From Macrothele yani (lineage: Eukaryota; Arthropoda; Arachnida; Araneae; Macrothelidae), in NCBI GenBank assembly GCA_039090855.1, contig CM077016.1, forward strand, positions 55,848,569 to 55,912,568: 64,000 nucleotides of DNA, written 5' to 3'. The notes beneath the pieces are model-generated. The model did not search any database and had not been told where the DNA came from. It saw nothing but the letters and a program-made list of their open reading frames with translations. A program made the position numbers and the translations under genes. Below are positions 53,369-63,294 of this stretch, in pieces; position 1 is the first letter of the stretch; each line of letters starts with the position of its first letter.

Positions 53369-53776
53369 CGAAGTTGGCATATTAGTTACATTCACAATCA
53401 AAACACACTTATATAGTGTAGTAAAATCCATTTATTTACCACCATAAAAAAGTACAGTCAACTTCGCTTATAGTGAACCTCTGCGGACTCGCATATTTCG
53501 CTCACTATGTCTGAGGCTCACTAAAACTGAAGTGTCTTCCCTTAGCCTGAATTGAGTGGAATAGTGAGCAAGAAAATAAAATATGTACATATGTATCTAA
53601 AAAACAATATTTTTATGTACATAGTGTATGTTCATTAAATTAAGTAAAAAAATTAATTTTACATTGCAGTAATTACCGTGAAAATAGTCTTGTGTGCCGC
53701 TGGTTGCTGCAAACAGTTTAAATAAATATTTTCTCTACGTCCTTTTCTAGAATCTGTGCTTTCGCTACATTCGATT

Positions 53777-54277
53777 CTACAGTTTTTCATTATCGTCCTC
53801 ATCATCTTCAACCTTGTTTTCTTCCGTGCTGGAACCGCCTTTCACAGCCTCAACAACAGCTTCATCCGACGGGATTTCATTCATTATAACTTCACAGTCA
53901 GCATCGATAAAATCTTCAGCTTCAGTGGAATTCACACAGATATGCTGAAGCAGGTCCTTAAGAGGCACATCATCCTCTTCTTCGAATGCCACAAGTCCAG
54001 TAGCCAAATCAGGCCTCTGGAAACAGTTCTGTATAGTGACAGTTGACACACTCCTCCACCCTTTGTTTCCAAAACGTACAGCATTTAGAACATTTATTGA
54101 TGTGCTCTGCTTTGATTCCAAGGTTTGGATTAAACAAAGCGTTACTTCCCTTCTGTAACAGGTTTTAAATCTGCAAATCCCACCTCGATCCATGGATTGG
54201 AGGACTGACGTGGTATTGGCAGGCAAGAACACCAGCTTGATGTTGCTGAGGTTTTTAATCCCACCTTTGCTCTTCAA
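53777..54277 (-). pseudogene. Tigger-type transposase, C-terminal third
   Basis: Minus strand: LSNIKLVFLPANTTSVLQSMDRGGICRFKTCYRREVTLCLIQTLESKQSTSINVLNAVRFGNKGWRSVSTVTIQNCFQ, then an acidic tail. The FLPANTTSVLQPMDxG block holds the third catalytic acidic position (D kept). N-terminal DNA-binding and the first two catalytic D are absent, so the element is an internally deleted copy. Confidence 0.88.
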
Positions 54278-55982
54278 TGCACTTCATTAGTAGGCCTACA
54301 ATATTGTTCTCAACACATTCTTTCTAGTTTTTACAAGGTTTGTTTTGAAATAAGTTACAATTTCATGTTACAAGTACACTCTTTTCTGTGAAGTTTTATT
54401 TTTTTGGTTCACTAAAGAATCATTCCATGCCAAATCAACCAAAAAATTTCAATATTCAACCTGACCATCTCAGATTTCAATGAAACCTTCAGGGATCATT
54501 CTACCTAATGATATAAATGAGAATATATTTTTAAAAAACTTTTGTCATTGGGTTTTCATGTAATTATTTTTTTTAAATTTTGAAAAATCGTCATTTTTTG
54601 GCTTGCATACTTTTTCAATCTTGAATTTCTCAAGTTCTATAAGGCCTAGTTTGACCCCTCATTTTAAACAGAATTTCATAAGTTTTAATTTGATATGCAA
54701 TTTGACTATGCTTGGTGAAAAAAGAAATACTAATTTTTAAGATAGTGTTTTTTTTTTATTTTGAAAAAAAATGTTTTTTGTAATATTATAAGCTTTAAAT
54801 CCTGAAACTTGAGTGGGATCTCAATGAGATCGAGAGCTATGGCAAAAATCTTAGTTACTGTACAAGTAATAATGGATTATAATTCTCGTTTTCAGTGTGT
54901 TTACATGATAACAGACACTGAGTTTTAAAATCTACATAATACATCATACTAATACATAGTCAAACATAAAACAAGGGAAGGATAGTCCCAACAGGCTAAA
55001 AGTTTTACCTGGTAAAATTAATAAAAGTTTTTTTTTAGTTAGCACTCAGAGTTGTAGTTACGCCAAAATAGCGACCTCTTAGTTCTTTAATTTAACAAAT
55101 AATTTCTTGTTTGCCTTTTTGGTTTCTGAGTCTGTAAGTCGATAAACTCTTCCTGTAGCTGTTGTAGGATCAACTTTTGTTAAAACCTCACTTTTATGTG
55201 CAACTAGTATGTCAGTAAATTGTGGGTATTTGAAAGACGGAGAAGGGCCATGTGGTTTTTAAAAAACTTATTTTTACTTCATCTTCTATTCCTAAAACAC
55301 AAACTAGCCACCACTTGTCTGAGTATTGGCATGTAACAAAGCCAACAGTGTCATTACTGTCCAGATCATCATCAGTGTCATCAGCTGAAACTATTTCTAC
55401 ACTTGATTCCTCTGAAAATGAGTAGTTTTTCACTAAAACTCTAGTCTCATTCACAGAACTGTAACTGTGAAATTGTTGAGTACCCTTTATTGTTGTTGCT
55501 GCTGCTTCAAACCTACTCTTCAAGCTCTTTTCCTCTGCCTCATATTAGTCTGTAGTAGAATACAAAAAACTGATTTTGACAATATTGTCTTTAGCCCAAT
55601 CAGAAAGTTGGCAAGGGATCATAATTTGATCATTGTAGACGGGCCAATGTCGCTAATCGTTTAACAGTTCCTCCAACACAATCACAAGCATTTTTTCCAT
55701 GTGACAATGCGAAGAAGTTCCATTCCGCCTTGATGCCAAAATATTTCTCATGATGGCAGAGATTGAGAACGTTTGATTTGTTTTTGTACTGTGATGATGC
55801 TCCATCTGAAAAGTAATTCAGCTTTTCAGGTTTATCGGGCAGATTCTGTTTATGAAAGGCAATCATGAGGCGTTGAAACAAATGAACAGCAACTGTATCA
55901 TGCACCATACAATCAGAAAGAATAACTAAGCTCAGGTGCACCAACTTTTTGGTTTCCTCATCAACGTAGTATATAACAAACA

Positions 55983-56234
55983 GATGTATTGTTTTATTAT
56001 TATTATTTTTTTTATTATTGTAGGTTTAACGACCACCGTGAGCAACTCAATGGGCTATAAGCAGTCGCCCGTCCCTAATTTGGGGTCGCTGGTTCCAGGG
56101 AAGGGAGAGAGCCAGTGCCGTAAGACAAACACAACATCCATGCCTCACCGGGATCCGAACCCGTACCCCGTTCGGACGAATGATCAGAGGCCATCGCTTA
56201 GACCACTGCGCCACCGGGGCGGCGATGTATTGTT
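55983..56234 (-). repeat. tRNA-derived SINE (family 1) with 11-bp target duplication
   Basis: GATGTATTGTT lies at 55983-55993 and 56224-56234. Full body and tRNA-like head (B-box complement with one change, CCGGGATCCGAACCCG). Inserted in the putative transposase of the long-TIR element. Confidence 0.93.
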
Positions 56235-56995
56235 GCTTGAGCATTGTTCCAATGAAAGCCTTGTGCAGAATCTTGAAGCACAAATGCATAATTTTCAGCA
56301 AAATCACAAAGTACAATGCATTGGTTTTTAGATAGATTTTCTTTCAAATGTCGCAAATAGGAAGACTGTTGAGTAGCAATGAAAGAGTGTCTTAAAAGTT
56401 TTGGCAAACTCTGAAACAAATAATCAAAAAACTCTTCTGTCAGTTTTATAATAGTTTCCAGGACACACTTGTTATCAATCTGCATTCATTGTTTGAAACT
56501 CGCATTTTCAACGCTATTAAGCTCAAAAGCTTCTTCAAACCGAGCCTTCAAATCATCACTTCCTGGGCAATTAACACAATTTGCGAAGTAACATTTAGAT
56601 GTAACTTGATTGACATTAAATGTCAGTCATTACTGTTTCACACGTTATGCAAGTTCTTCAATCGGGAGATTATTAAATTATGTTAGATACGTATGGGGCG
56701 CATAGTATCGGCAATTAAAATCAAGAAACAATGAACTATATATGTACTTACAATATCTGCCAGTCAAGATGATTTCCTCTTCAAGATTCTAGTTCGTTTT
56801 GTTTTTTTTAAATTCGGTAAGGTTTTAATTCAGTTTCATATTTTGTTGTTGTTAAAGGAATTATTTACCTTTATTGTAAAAATTCATCTTGTTCAATTTT
56901 ATCTGGTGCAGATTTTACAATATCATGAATTTTATTTTTCTAAACTTCACAATTGAAAAAAGTTCACATTCTTTGAATGAGTCGGATACTTATGG

Positions 56996-57244
56996 CAATG
57001 TCTTATTTTTTTTATTTTTTTTTTTGTATTGGAGGTTTAACGACCACCGTGAGCAACTCAATGGGCTATAAGCAGTCGCCGTCCCTAATTTGGGGTCACT
57101 GGTTCCAGGGAAGGGAGAGAGCCAGTGCCGTAAGACAAACACAACATCCATGCCTCACCGGGATTCGAACCCGGACCCCGTTCGGACGAATGATCAGAGG
57201 CCATCGCTTAGACCACTGCGCCACCGGGCGGCACAATGTCTTAT
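56996..57244 (-). repeat. tRNA-derived SINE (family 1) with 11-bp target duplication
   Basis: CAATGTCTTAT lies at 56996-57006 and 57234-57244. T-run tail, complete body and tRNA-like head with GCGCCACCGGGCGGC. It is nearly identical to the copy at 55983-56234. Confidence 0.93.
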
Positions 57245-58486
57245 GAATAAATACATTACGGGCACACATATGAAGCCCCGACAGCCACTACGAATATTGT
57301 AAGTACATATATAGTTCATTGTTTCTTGATTTTAATTGCCGATACTATTACCCATAGGTATCTAACATCATTTAATAATCTCCCGATTGCAGAACTTGCA
57401 TAACGTGTCAAACAGTAATGACGGACATTTAATGTCAATCAAGTTACATTATCGTGGCCACGTAAAAAGTGTGTTCATCGCAAATTGGCGAAATTTGAAC
57501 GATATATTTTAACATTTAGATGTTGGCGTTTTGCAAATTATATTGCTTGTTACATCTTTGTATGTTTTAATCGGGAGTTCCCCATTTGATAATTCAGGTA
57601 TTTTACACTGAGCCATCATTAGTTTGTCATTCTGATGTATTGTGTAAACGCACACAGAATGTGTCCCACTGGACCCAGGAAAAACACAATGCTTGGGACG
57701 AAGCTCACAATATTTAGAAATTCCAATTCTCTGATCAGGGTAACGCTCCTTAAATAGTACATATGATTCTTTTAATGTACTTAGAATTAAATACTTTTGA
57801 ACATGTACATGTTTGCCATCTTTTTTGACTGAAACAGTCTTTTTACTAGGCATTTGACGACTAACCTCATCATTTTGATAGAATTCTTTGACTAGGGCCA
57901 CCGTTGCAGGGTTTAGTAAATCATTATCTGTAATAGACCCTAATGTAAATTGGTTACACTTATAGCCAATGTATTTTTTTTTTTTTTTTTTTTTACCTTA
58001 TACAAAAGTTAAAGGTAGCAATGTAGCCCTAACTGGTATTTAAAACAATACTACTGGCACCGTAACTCCTGATCCCATTCTAAAAGTTTCAGGATTTAAA
58101 GCCTATAATATTACAAAAAACATAGTTTTTCAAAAAACACTATCTTAAAAATTTTACATTTTTTTTAATTTAAATTTTTTTTTACCAAGCGTAGTCAAGT
58201 TGCATATCAAATTAAAACTTATGAAATTCTCTTTAAAATGAGGGGTCAAACAACTCTCTAGGCTTTATAAACTTGAGAAATTAAAGATTGAAAATGTTTA
58301 TGAAAGCCAAAAAATGACGATTTTTCAAAATTTTTAAAATTAATTACATGAAAACCTAATGAGATAAAAAAAATTTTTATAAATATTCTCATTTATATCA
58401 CTATGAAGAATGATCCCTGAAGGTTTCATTGAAATCTGAAATGGTCAGGTTGAGTGACTGGTTGATTTGCCACCCATAACCGAAGT

Positions 58487-58640
58487 TGAGGGTTCACTAT
58501 AAATGAAAATTTATATGTACATTTCTGATGCTGAGGGTTCGCTATAAATGAAAATTTTAATGTACATTTCTGATGTTGAGGGTTCACTATAAATGAAAAT
58601 TTTAATTTACATTTCTGATGTTGCGGGTCGAGACCAATGA
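58487..58640. repeat. three tandem units of about 57 bp
   Basis: GTTGAGGGTTCACTATAAAT...GTACATTTCTGAT recurs three times in the right end of the Tigger-like element, each carrying a TIR-like GGTTCACTATA core. Confidence 0.88.
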
Positions 58641-58729
58641 TTTAGGTTCACTATATCCAGAGTTGACTGTATAAAGAATTGCCAAGCTTTCACTCTTCAC
58701 TGGGAGGCTTTTTTAAGGCAAGAAATAGA

Positions 58730-59280
58730 CATAAGATACAGAGAATTAGGTAGAGAGAGAGAAGTCTCTATGTTATGATATGGTATTTTATGAAACTACC
58801 TCATTCTCCAGTCAGAGAACCAGGTAGTTTCATAGAGACCATATCATAACATGCTAGTTTGCTGGAGAGGATTCCAACTCCCTGATGGCAGCATCTTTAA
58901 AGTTCGTGCAAGGAGCAATTCTTCAAATATTATTCCATGTAGGAGTGGCTGAGCAATGTAGGACTTCTCTGGCATGCACTGTATTCTGCATGTCTTGATT
59001 GAAATATCATGCCAGTGTCAACCAGGGCATGCAGAACACAACATTTACCACAGAAGTTGTGCATTACTCTGCACCTTCTTTGTGGAATAATATTAGAAAT
59101 AATATTAGAATTGCTCCTTACACGAACTTCAAAGAGGCTGCCATCAGGGAAACAATCTAAATCCTCTCCAGCAAATTAGCATAGAATGATATGGTCTCTA
59201 TGAAACTACCAATGGTTTGGAATTCATTATTAAAGGATGGAAACACATCACTGCACACCGTATAAGTACTTGATAAAAAA
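58730..59280. repeat. foldback element with about 125-bp arms
   Basis: GGTAGTTTCATAGAGACCAT...GGAGAGGATT...GATGGCAGC...AGTTCGTGCAAGGAGCAATTC (58820-58948) is mirrored by the complement at about 59087-59215. An inner hairpin repeats GTTATGATATGGT-GAAACTACCT at 58768-58805. No coding is seen. Confidence 0.8.
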
Positions 59281-59284
59281 TATA

Positions 59285-59925
59285 TGTAATACCACATGTG
59301 ATTAACAACAAGAACTATACACTAACTATATTTAAAATGGTGTAACTATACTAGTAATCCGAATTAATTGGCGAAGAATAGAAATCCAAGTTTCCAGGCT
59401 TTGGCACATCAATCACATAGATTTTGGCATTACGCTATCAGCGATGAAAACCAATTTATGAAACAGTAAAAAAGGTTATGTTGTATAATTTTCCCATCCA
59501 TATAATCATAAAAAGAATGCAATTTTCATTATAAATTTACACGTTCGTAAAATCCAGGTTCTAACACCCAAAGCTTTAGCATTCATTTTAAAAGCAAATT
59601 AATAACTTGAGCTTTACGCAGCTAAAAATGAGGAGTCATTTCTACTACGCAGAAACAAAAATGAAAACTAAGACTGTCTATAAACTTTTACCTTTTGTAA
59701 TTTTCATTCACAGTTCACAACTTCACACTTTCGATTTCAATTTGAAATTTTCAAAACTGGAGTCCGCCATCAACCATGTTGCCAACTATTAGCAGAGACT
59801 CAACTAATCCCGACTTTCCGATGTTAAAATTAACACTTTTTTTCTTTTTTGAAAGTTTTTTTTTAGAGGTTATTTTTTACTTTTTTTTTAATTATTTATT
59901 GGACATAACAGATACATTGATATAT
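59285..59925. other. AT-rich sequence without recognised features
   Basis: No convincing coding or repeat before the SINE cluster. Confidence 0.4.
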
Positions 59926-59930
59926 ATATA

Positions 59931-60130
59931 TTTTTTTTTATTGGAGGTTCAAGCGACCACAGGGAGCTACTCAATGAGCTATAAGCAGTCTCCCGTCCCT
60001 AATTTAGGGTCACTGGTTCCTGAAGAGGGAAAGGAGTGAGCCAGTGTCGTCAAGACAAACACATCATCCATGTGCCTCACCGGGATTCAAACCTGAGCCC
60101 CTTTTTGGACGATTGATTAGAGGCCACATA
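59931..60130 (-). repeat. tRNA-derived SINE (family 1), truncated head
   Basis: Body with GCTATAAGCAGTCTCCCGTCCC, small insertions (CTGAAGAGGGAAAGG) and a degenerate B-box complement CCGGGATTCAAACC. The head stops at GATTAGAGGCCAC. Confidence 0.85.
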
Positions 60131-60149
60131 TATATGTGAGTTATATATA

Positions 60150-60325
60150 GTACAGACATTTATTGTTTCAACGTCCCAGCAAAGTCGCATAGGTCAGAAA
60201 GGAACTCAGCGAATAAACACCCTGAAAAACAAACACAAACAACCATGTCTCACCGGAATTCGAACCCTTCTCGGACGATTGGTCATAAGAGCGCTTAGAA
60301 CCCACTGCGCCACGGGGGGGGGGGC
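60150..60325 (-). repeat. diverged tRNA-derived SINE
   Basis: It retains CATGTCTCACCGGAATTCGAACCC (B-box area, short part), CGGACGATTGGTCATAAG and CACTGCGCCACGG; the body is diverged and shows GTCCCAGCAAAGTCGCATAG instead of the usual text. Confidence 0.7.
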
Positions 60326-60330
60326 AAACA

Positions 60331-60570
60331 AAAATCGACCAGCCGCCCCGGTGGCCGCAGTGGTCTAAGCGATGGCTTCTGATCATTCGTCCGTAAGCGG
60401 GTCCGGGTTCGAATCCCGGTGAGAGCATATGGATGTTGTGTTTGTCTTACGGCAATGGCTCTCTCCACTTCTCTGGAACCAGTGACCCTAAATTAGGGAT
60501 GGGCGACTGCTTATAGCCCATTGAGTTGCTCACAGTGGTCGTCAAACCTCCAATAAAAAAAAATCGACCA
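60331..60570 (+). repeat. tRNA-derived SINE (family 1), plus strand, target duplication
   Basis: AAAATCGACCA at 60331-60341 and 60560-60570 flanks GCCGCCCCGGTGGCCGCAGTGG...GGGTTCGAATCCCGG...TTAGGGATGGGCGACTGC...AAACCTCCAATAAAAA. This is one of two plus-strand copies. Confidence 0.93.
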
Positions 60571-60734
60571 AAGATAGATAAATATTTGACAGAAGCGAAG
60601 AAAGTCTCGATTTCAGAAATTAACTTCACACAGACAGAAATAAGTCATCATAAAAATATAATTCGTAGTTTTCATGGCATTTTGCACTTCTTATCTTCCC
60701 CATTAAGTACATATTTACAGAATGTTTTTTTTTG

Positions 60735-60972
60735 TTTTTTTCTTTGTGGGGAGATTTAACGATTACTCGTGATCAAAGCTTCGATCAACTCGATGAGCTA
60801 TATGCAGTCGCACGCCTGTCCCTAATTTGGGGTCCAGTGGTCCCAGGAAGAAAGAGGTGAGAACCAGCTCTGTATGACGAACACCAACTTTCATGGATTT
60901 GAACCCCGCCGACCCATCTCGGTCGAATGATCGAAAGCCAGCACTTACACCACTGCGCCAGCTGGACGGCTG
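60735..60972 (-). repeat. tRNA-derived SINE, diverged member
   Basis: T-rich start, CGATGAGCTATATGCAGTCGC, TCCCTAATTTGGGGTCCAGTGG, CATGGATTTGAACCCCG (B-box area) and CACCACTGCGCCAGCTGGACGGC. It differs from the main family throughout and represents an older or separate subfamily. Confidence 0.85.
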
Positions 60973-60979
60973 CGCAAAA

Positions 60980-61395
60980 TGCTAACGATTGCTTTCTATC
61001 TCGTGTCCTCTCTCTCACTTCCAGCTTTAATTTATTATTCTAACTTTTTTTGTGGAAGCATTAGGTTTAGGGATTCCAAGAAAGAAATGAAATCAGAAAT
61101 GAAAAACAAATCCTTATTTTATCTCGTAATCGAATACACACCGGTGTCCAAAATTAAAGTCCGGAAAACATTTGCAGAGATAGAAAGCTAAAGACGCAAT
61201 AGCAGGTAGATACGCTTGGCTCGTAAAGATTCACAATCACAAAAGAGTGCTGAAAAAAATTTTCAACTTAATAGATAAATAAATGCGACAGCGGGACGGC
61301 TACGCAAAATGCTAACATTTTCCGTACACAGGAGCCCATTTATTCGCATATGTCACCCAGGTAAAAATGTAAGACAGTAACCTTAAAATGTCTAA
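60980..61395. other. intergenic sequence with a repeated 25-bp motif
   Basis: GACGGCTGCGCAAAATGCTAAC at 60966-60987 recurs as GACGGCTACGCAAAATGCTAAC at 61296-61317. No gene is seen. Confidence 0.45.
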
Positions 61396-61399
61396 TACG

Positions 61400-62020
61400 G
61401 AATGTAGTCACCTTGTACACAAACCAACTCTCACAACGACGCTACACTACCCATCACCAAGTTGTAAGTGAACTCTGGAGCCAAAAATCCAATTCCGCGA
61501 TGGGAGCGGTGCGTAGTTCGTGGAGGGTTCTGGGAAAGAGGCTGGACGAGCTGCTACGTGTTGTCCCATCGAGCATCCCAAAGCGTGTTCCATAGAGGTC
61601 CGTACGCAGATCAATAACTTTGCTCTACTGCAGGGAAATCATCGACAAGCTGGAGCCCTGTGCGAGCAAGCGGTTATCATCCATTAAAAGAAACTGTGGC
61701 CAACAGCCTCGCCGAAAAAGTTTGACATAAGGCTCTAGGATCTCGTCCCTACAGCGATCGGCACTTATACCGCCTCCTGCGAATACGTGTGTAGCGTTGT
61801 GCGGGTGCGGCCGTTCGAACATAATCATAATGCCACCCCACACGAACAGACCTACGCCTCCGATTAGGCAGCAGTGGCGACGCCAGCCTCTCAGAACTCG
61901 GTGGGCTATTGGGGTAACCAAGCTCAGCCCTTGTGGGTAACCAAGCATGTGATGAGGGAGGTATTTCACAAGTGTACATACACAGGAATTGCGATTAAAG
62001 CCATTTCCCGCCATGCGATT
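61400..62020 (-). pseudogene. Tc1-family transposase remnant, C-terminal half
   Basis: Minus strand: VGLFVWGGIMIMFERPHPHNATHVFAGGGISADRCRDEILEPYVKLFRRGCWPQFLLMDDNRLLAQ, where LLMDDN is the second catalytic D box (usual DDNARPH is altered to DDNRLLA). Next come degenerate PNPIEH-area residues and TLHELRTAPIAELDFW (about 61545-61490). Damaged by shifts; no N-terminus. Confidence 0.75.
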
Positions 62021-62024
62021 GGTT

Positions 62025-62745
62025 CAGAGCTGCTTTTGAGATTGTGAGTAGGAGAGCCTGTGAGTGGAGGGTCACGTAACAGGAACACTGTCTTTTTTTA
62101 TCGTTTTGGGAAGTTCTGTGCTTCCTAAGAAATTCACTGTGAGTAGGGGCGAGCTCCTCGCTAAAGGGCTGCGGGGCTTCACCCCTCCCCAGATATTACG
62201 AAGCACATGTTATAATTTTTTCTCTCCTTTCTTACGTTCAAAGTTCTCTAGCGGCCCTAACTTTATTTAGTTTCCCTGTACACATAGCATACAACTGCCC
62301 GAAATGCACGCAGGGACTGCAAAATTTGCAGCTCTTTATCTAAAGAGCGTGGCGAGTGGCTGAAATTCCCATATGTAACGTCTGTGTGTTACAGACGTGT
62401 TAACTACACACGATCCTCCGCTCAGTTATTGTGTGCCCTTGCGTGAGTTTCCTGTTGCGATACGTCCTATTCATTGTGCTTATTAGTTTACGTGAAGTTC
62501 TCCCCTTTCGTTTGATGTATCTCAGCAAATTAGGTGAGGGGTGATAAATTGTGTACTATATTCTCGGTTTTTTTCTTCCCTGACCAGCTGGTCGGCTATG
62601 TTGCTTTCCCTCACTATTGCAAATGGAGTCTTCTTTTGGATAGGGCGAAGCCTCTGTCCATTCCACCCAGAATCCTCCTTCAGCCACACCTTCCTGTGAC
62701 GATGCTTCTGTGTCCTGATCATGATCATATGTAGAGGATTTTAGG
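62025..62745. other. GC-richer unique sequence, no recognised gene
   Basis: No known element. A minus-strand 68-codon frame (62728-62522) reads KVWLKEDSGWNGQRLRPIQKKTPFAIVRE and is not recognised. Confidence 0.35.
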
Positions 62746-62748
62746 AAG

Positions 62749-63014
62749 GAAGTGTCTGACTCTGGCCGCCCCGGTGGCGCAGTTGTCTAAGCGATGGCTT
62801 CCTGATCATTCGTCCGAAAGGGGTCGGGTTCGAAGATCCCGGTGAGGCATGGATTTTGTGTTTGTCTTACGGCACTGGCTCTCTCCCTTCCCTGGAACCA
62901 GTGACCCTAAATTAGGGACGGGCGACTGCTTATAGCCCATTGGATTTGCTCCACGGTGGTCGTTAAACCTCCAATCAAAAAAAAAAAAAAAAAAAAAAAA
63001 GAAGTGTCTGACTC
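62749..63014 (+). repeat. full-length tRNA-derived SINE (family 1), A-tail and 14-bp target duplication
   Basis: GAAGTGTCTGACTC lies at 62749-62762 and 63001-63014. Between them: GCCGCCCCGGTGGCGCAGTTGTCTAAGCG (A-box, tRNA-Leu/Ser-like), B-box GGGTTCGAAGATCCCGG with a small insertion, the body, AAACCTCCAATC and about 22 A residues (62979-63000). It is the clearest whole copy in the window. Confidence 0.95.
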
Positions 63015-63119
63015 CAGGTCTTAACTAACCCTTAGAAAGAGGAAGCTAGGAGATTTGGGCTAGAGTGCCCGATAGGAAAGGGACACAGAAGCGAAGTAGA
63101 AAGGGGGAGGAAGACGCCC

Positions 63120-63290
63120 TTATCTATTACCAGGGGGCCAGTACCCGGGGTCCGACAGCTTAACGTGCCCGTCCGACGCACGACGGATATTTAGTGAATC
63201 GAGCGTTCGTACCTGCTGGGATCAGACCCTGAGGTCCCTTTCCGTGGCAGTCACGAACGTTGCCCACTAGGCCACCCGCGACGCTTCTGT
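63120..63290 (-). repeat. second tRNA-like SINE family, single copy
   Basis: The complement starts GCGTCGCGGGTGGCCTAGTGGGCAACG (A-box) and has AGGGTCTGATCCCAGC (B-box), then ACGAACGCTCGATTCAC and TCGGACCCCGGGTACTGG. The plan is tRNA head plus unrelated body; the sequence is unlike family 1. Confidence 0.65.
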
Positions 63291-63294
63291 GTCC

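Larger units (their letters stand above)
55212..57901 (-). pseudogene. putative transposase of the long-TIR family, SINE-interrupted
   Basis: Minus-strand pieces in order: 57901-57509 (KYLILSTLKESYVLFKERYPDQRIGISKYCELRPKHCV, then CVYTIHQNDKLMM), [SINE], 56485-56225 (LKENLSKNQCIVLCDFAENYAFVLQDSAQGFHWNNAQATIH), [SINE], 55944-55630 (LVILSDCMVHDTVAVHLFQRLMIAFHKQ, FSDGASSQYKNKSNVLNLCHHEKYFGIKAEWNFFALSHGKNACDCVGGTVKRLA), 55523-55212 (VGFVTCQYSDKWWLVCVLGIEDEVKISFL). DFAENY, SDC and SDG supply candidate acidic catalytic residues, with EWNFF as another. Apart from the SINEs the pieces are well preserved. Function as transposase is inferred from its position between long TIRs and the related copy at 18410-19250. 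Confidence 0.7.
54418..58478 (-). mobile_element. long-TIR DNA transposon, copy 2, superfamily unassigned
   Basis: Inverted arms of about 400 bp (about 54418-54825 and 58062-58478), with landmarks CAACCTGACCATCTCAGATTTCAATGAAACCTTCAGGGATCATTC on the left (only short parts matched exactly) and the complement on the right. Ends are ATTCCATGCCAAATCAACC and its approximate complement. The interior encodes a minus-strand protein related to that in 17180-20438. Two SINEs with target duplications are inserted (55983-56234 and 56996-57244). Exact ends and target duplication are uncertain. Confidence 0.75.
53453..58671 (-). mobile_element. Tigger/pogo-type element containing a nested transposon
   Basis: Body 53455-58669. 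CAGTCAACTTCGCTTATAGTGAACC on the left and, in complement, CAGTCAACTCTGGATATAGTGAACC on the right are Tigger-like TIRs with TA outside. The own sequence is only about 1.15 kb: 53455-54417 with the transposase C-terminus and 58479-58669 with three tandem about 57-bp units (GAGGGTTCACTATAAATGAAAAT...). The rest is the long-TIR element 54418-58478. Confidence 0.85.

Noticed and set aside
60346..60430. tRNA gene at the head of SINE family 1
   Set aside because: A- and B-boxes are present but the sequence continues into a conserved non-tRNA body in all copies; the acceptor stem does not close.
62522..62728. Minus-strand ORF with KVWLKEDSGWNGQRL
   Set aside because: Protein-like composition but no motif, no splice signals and no homologue known to me; not enough to call a gene.
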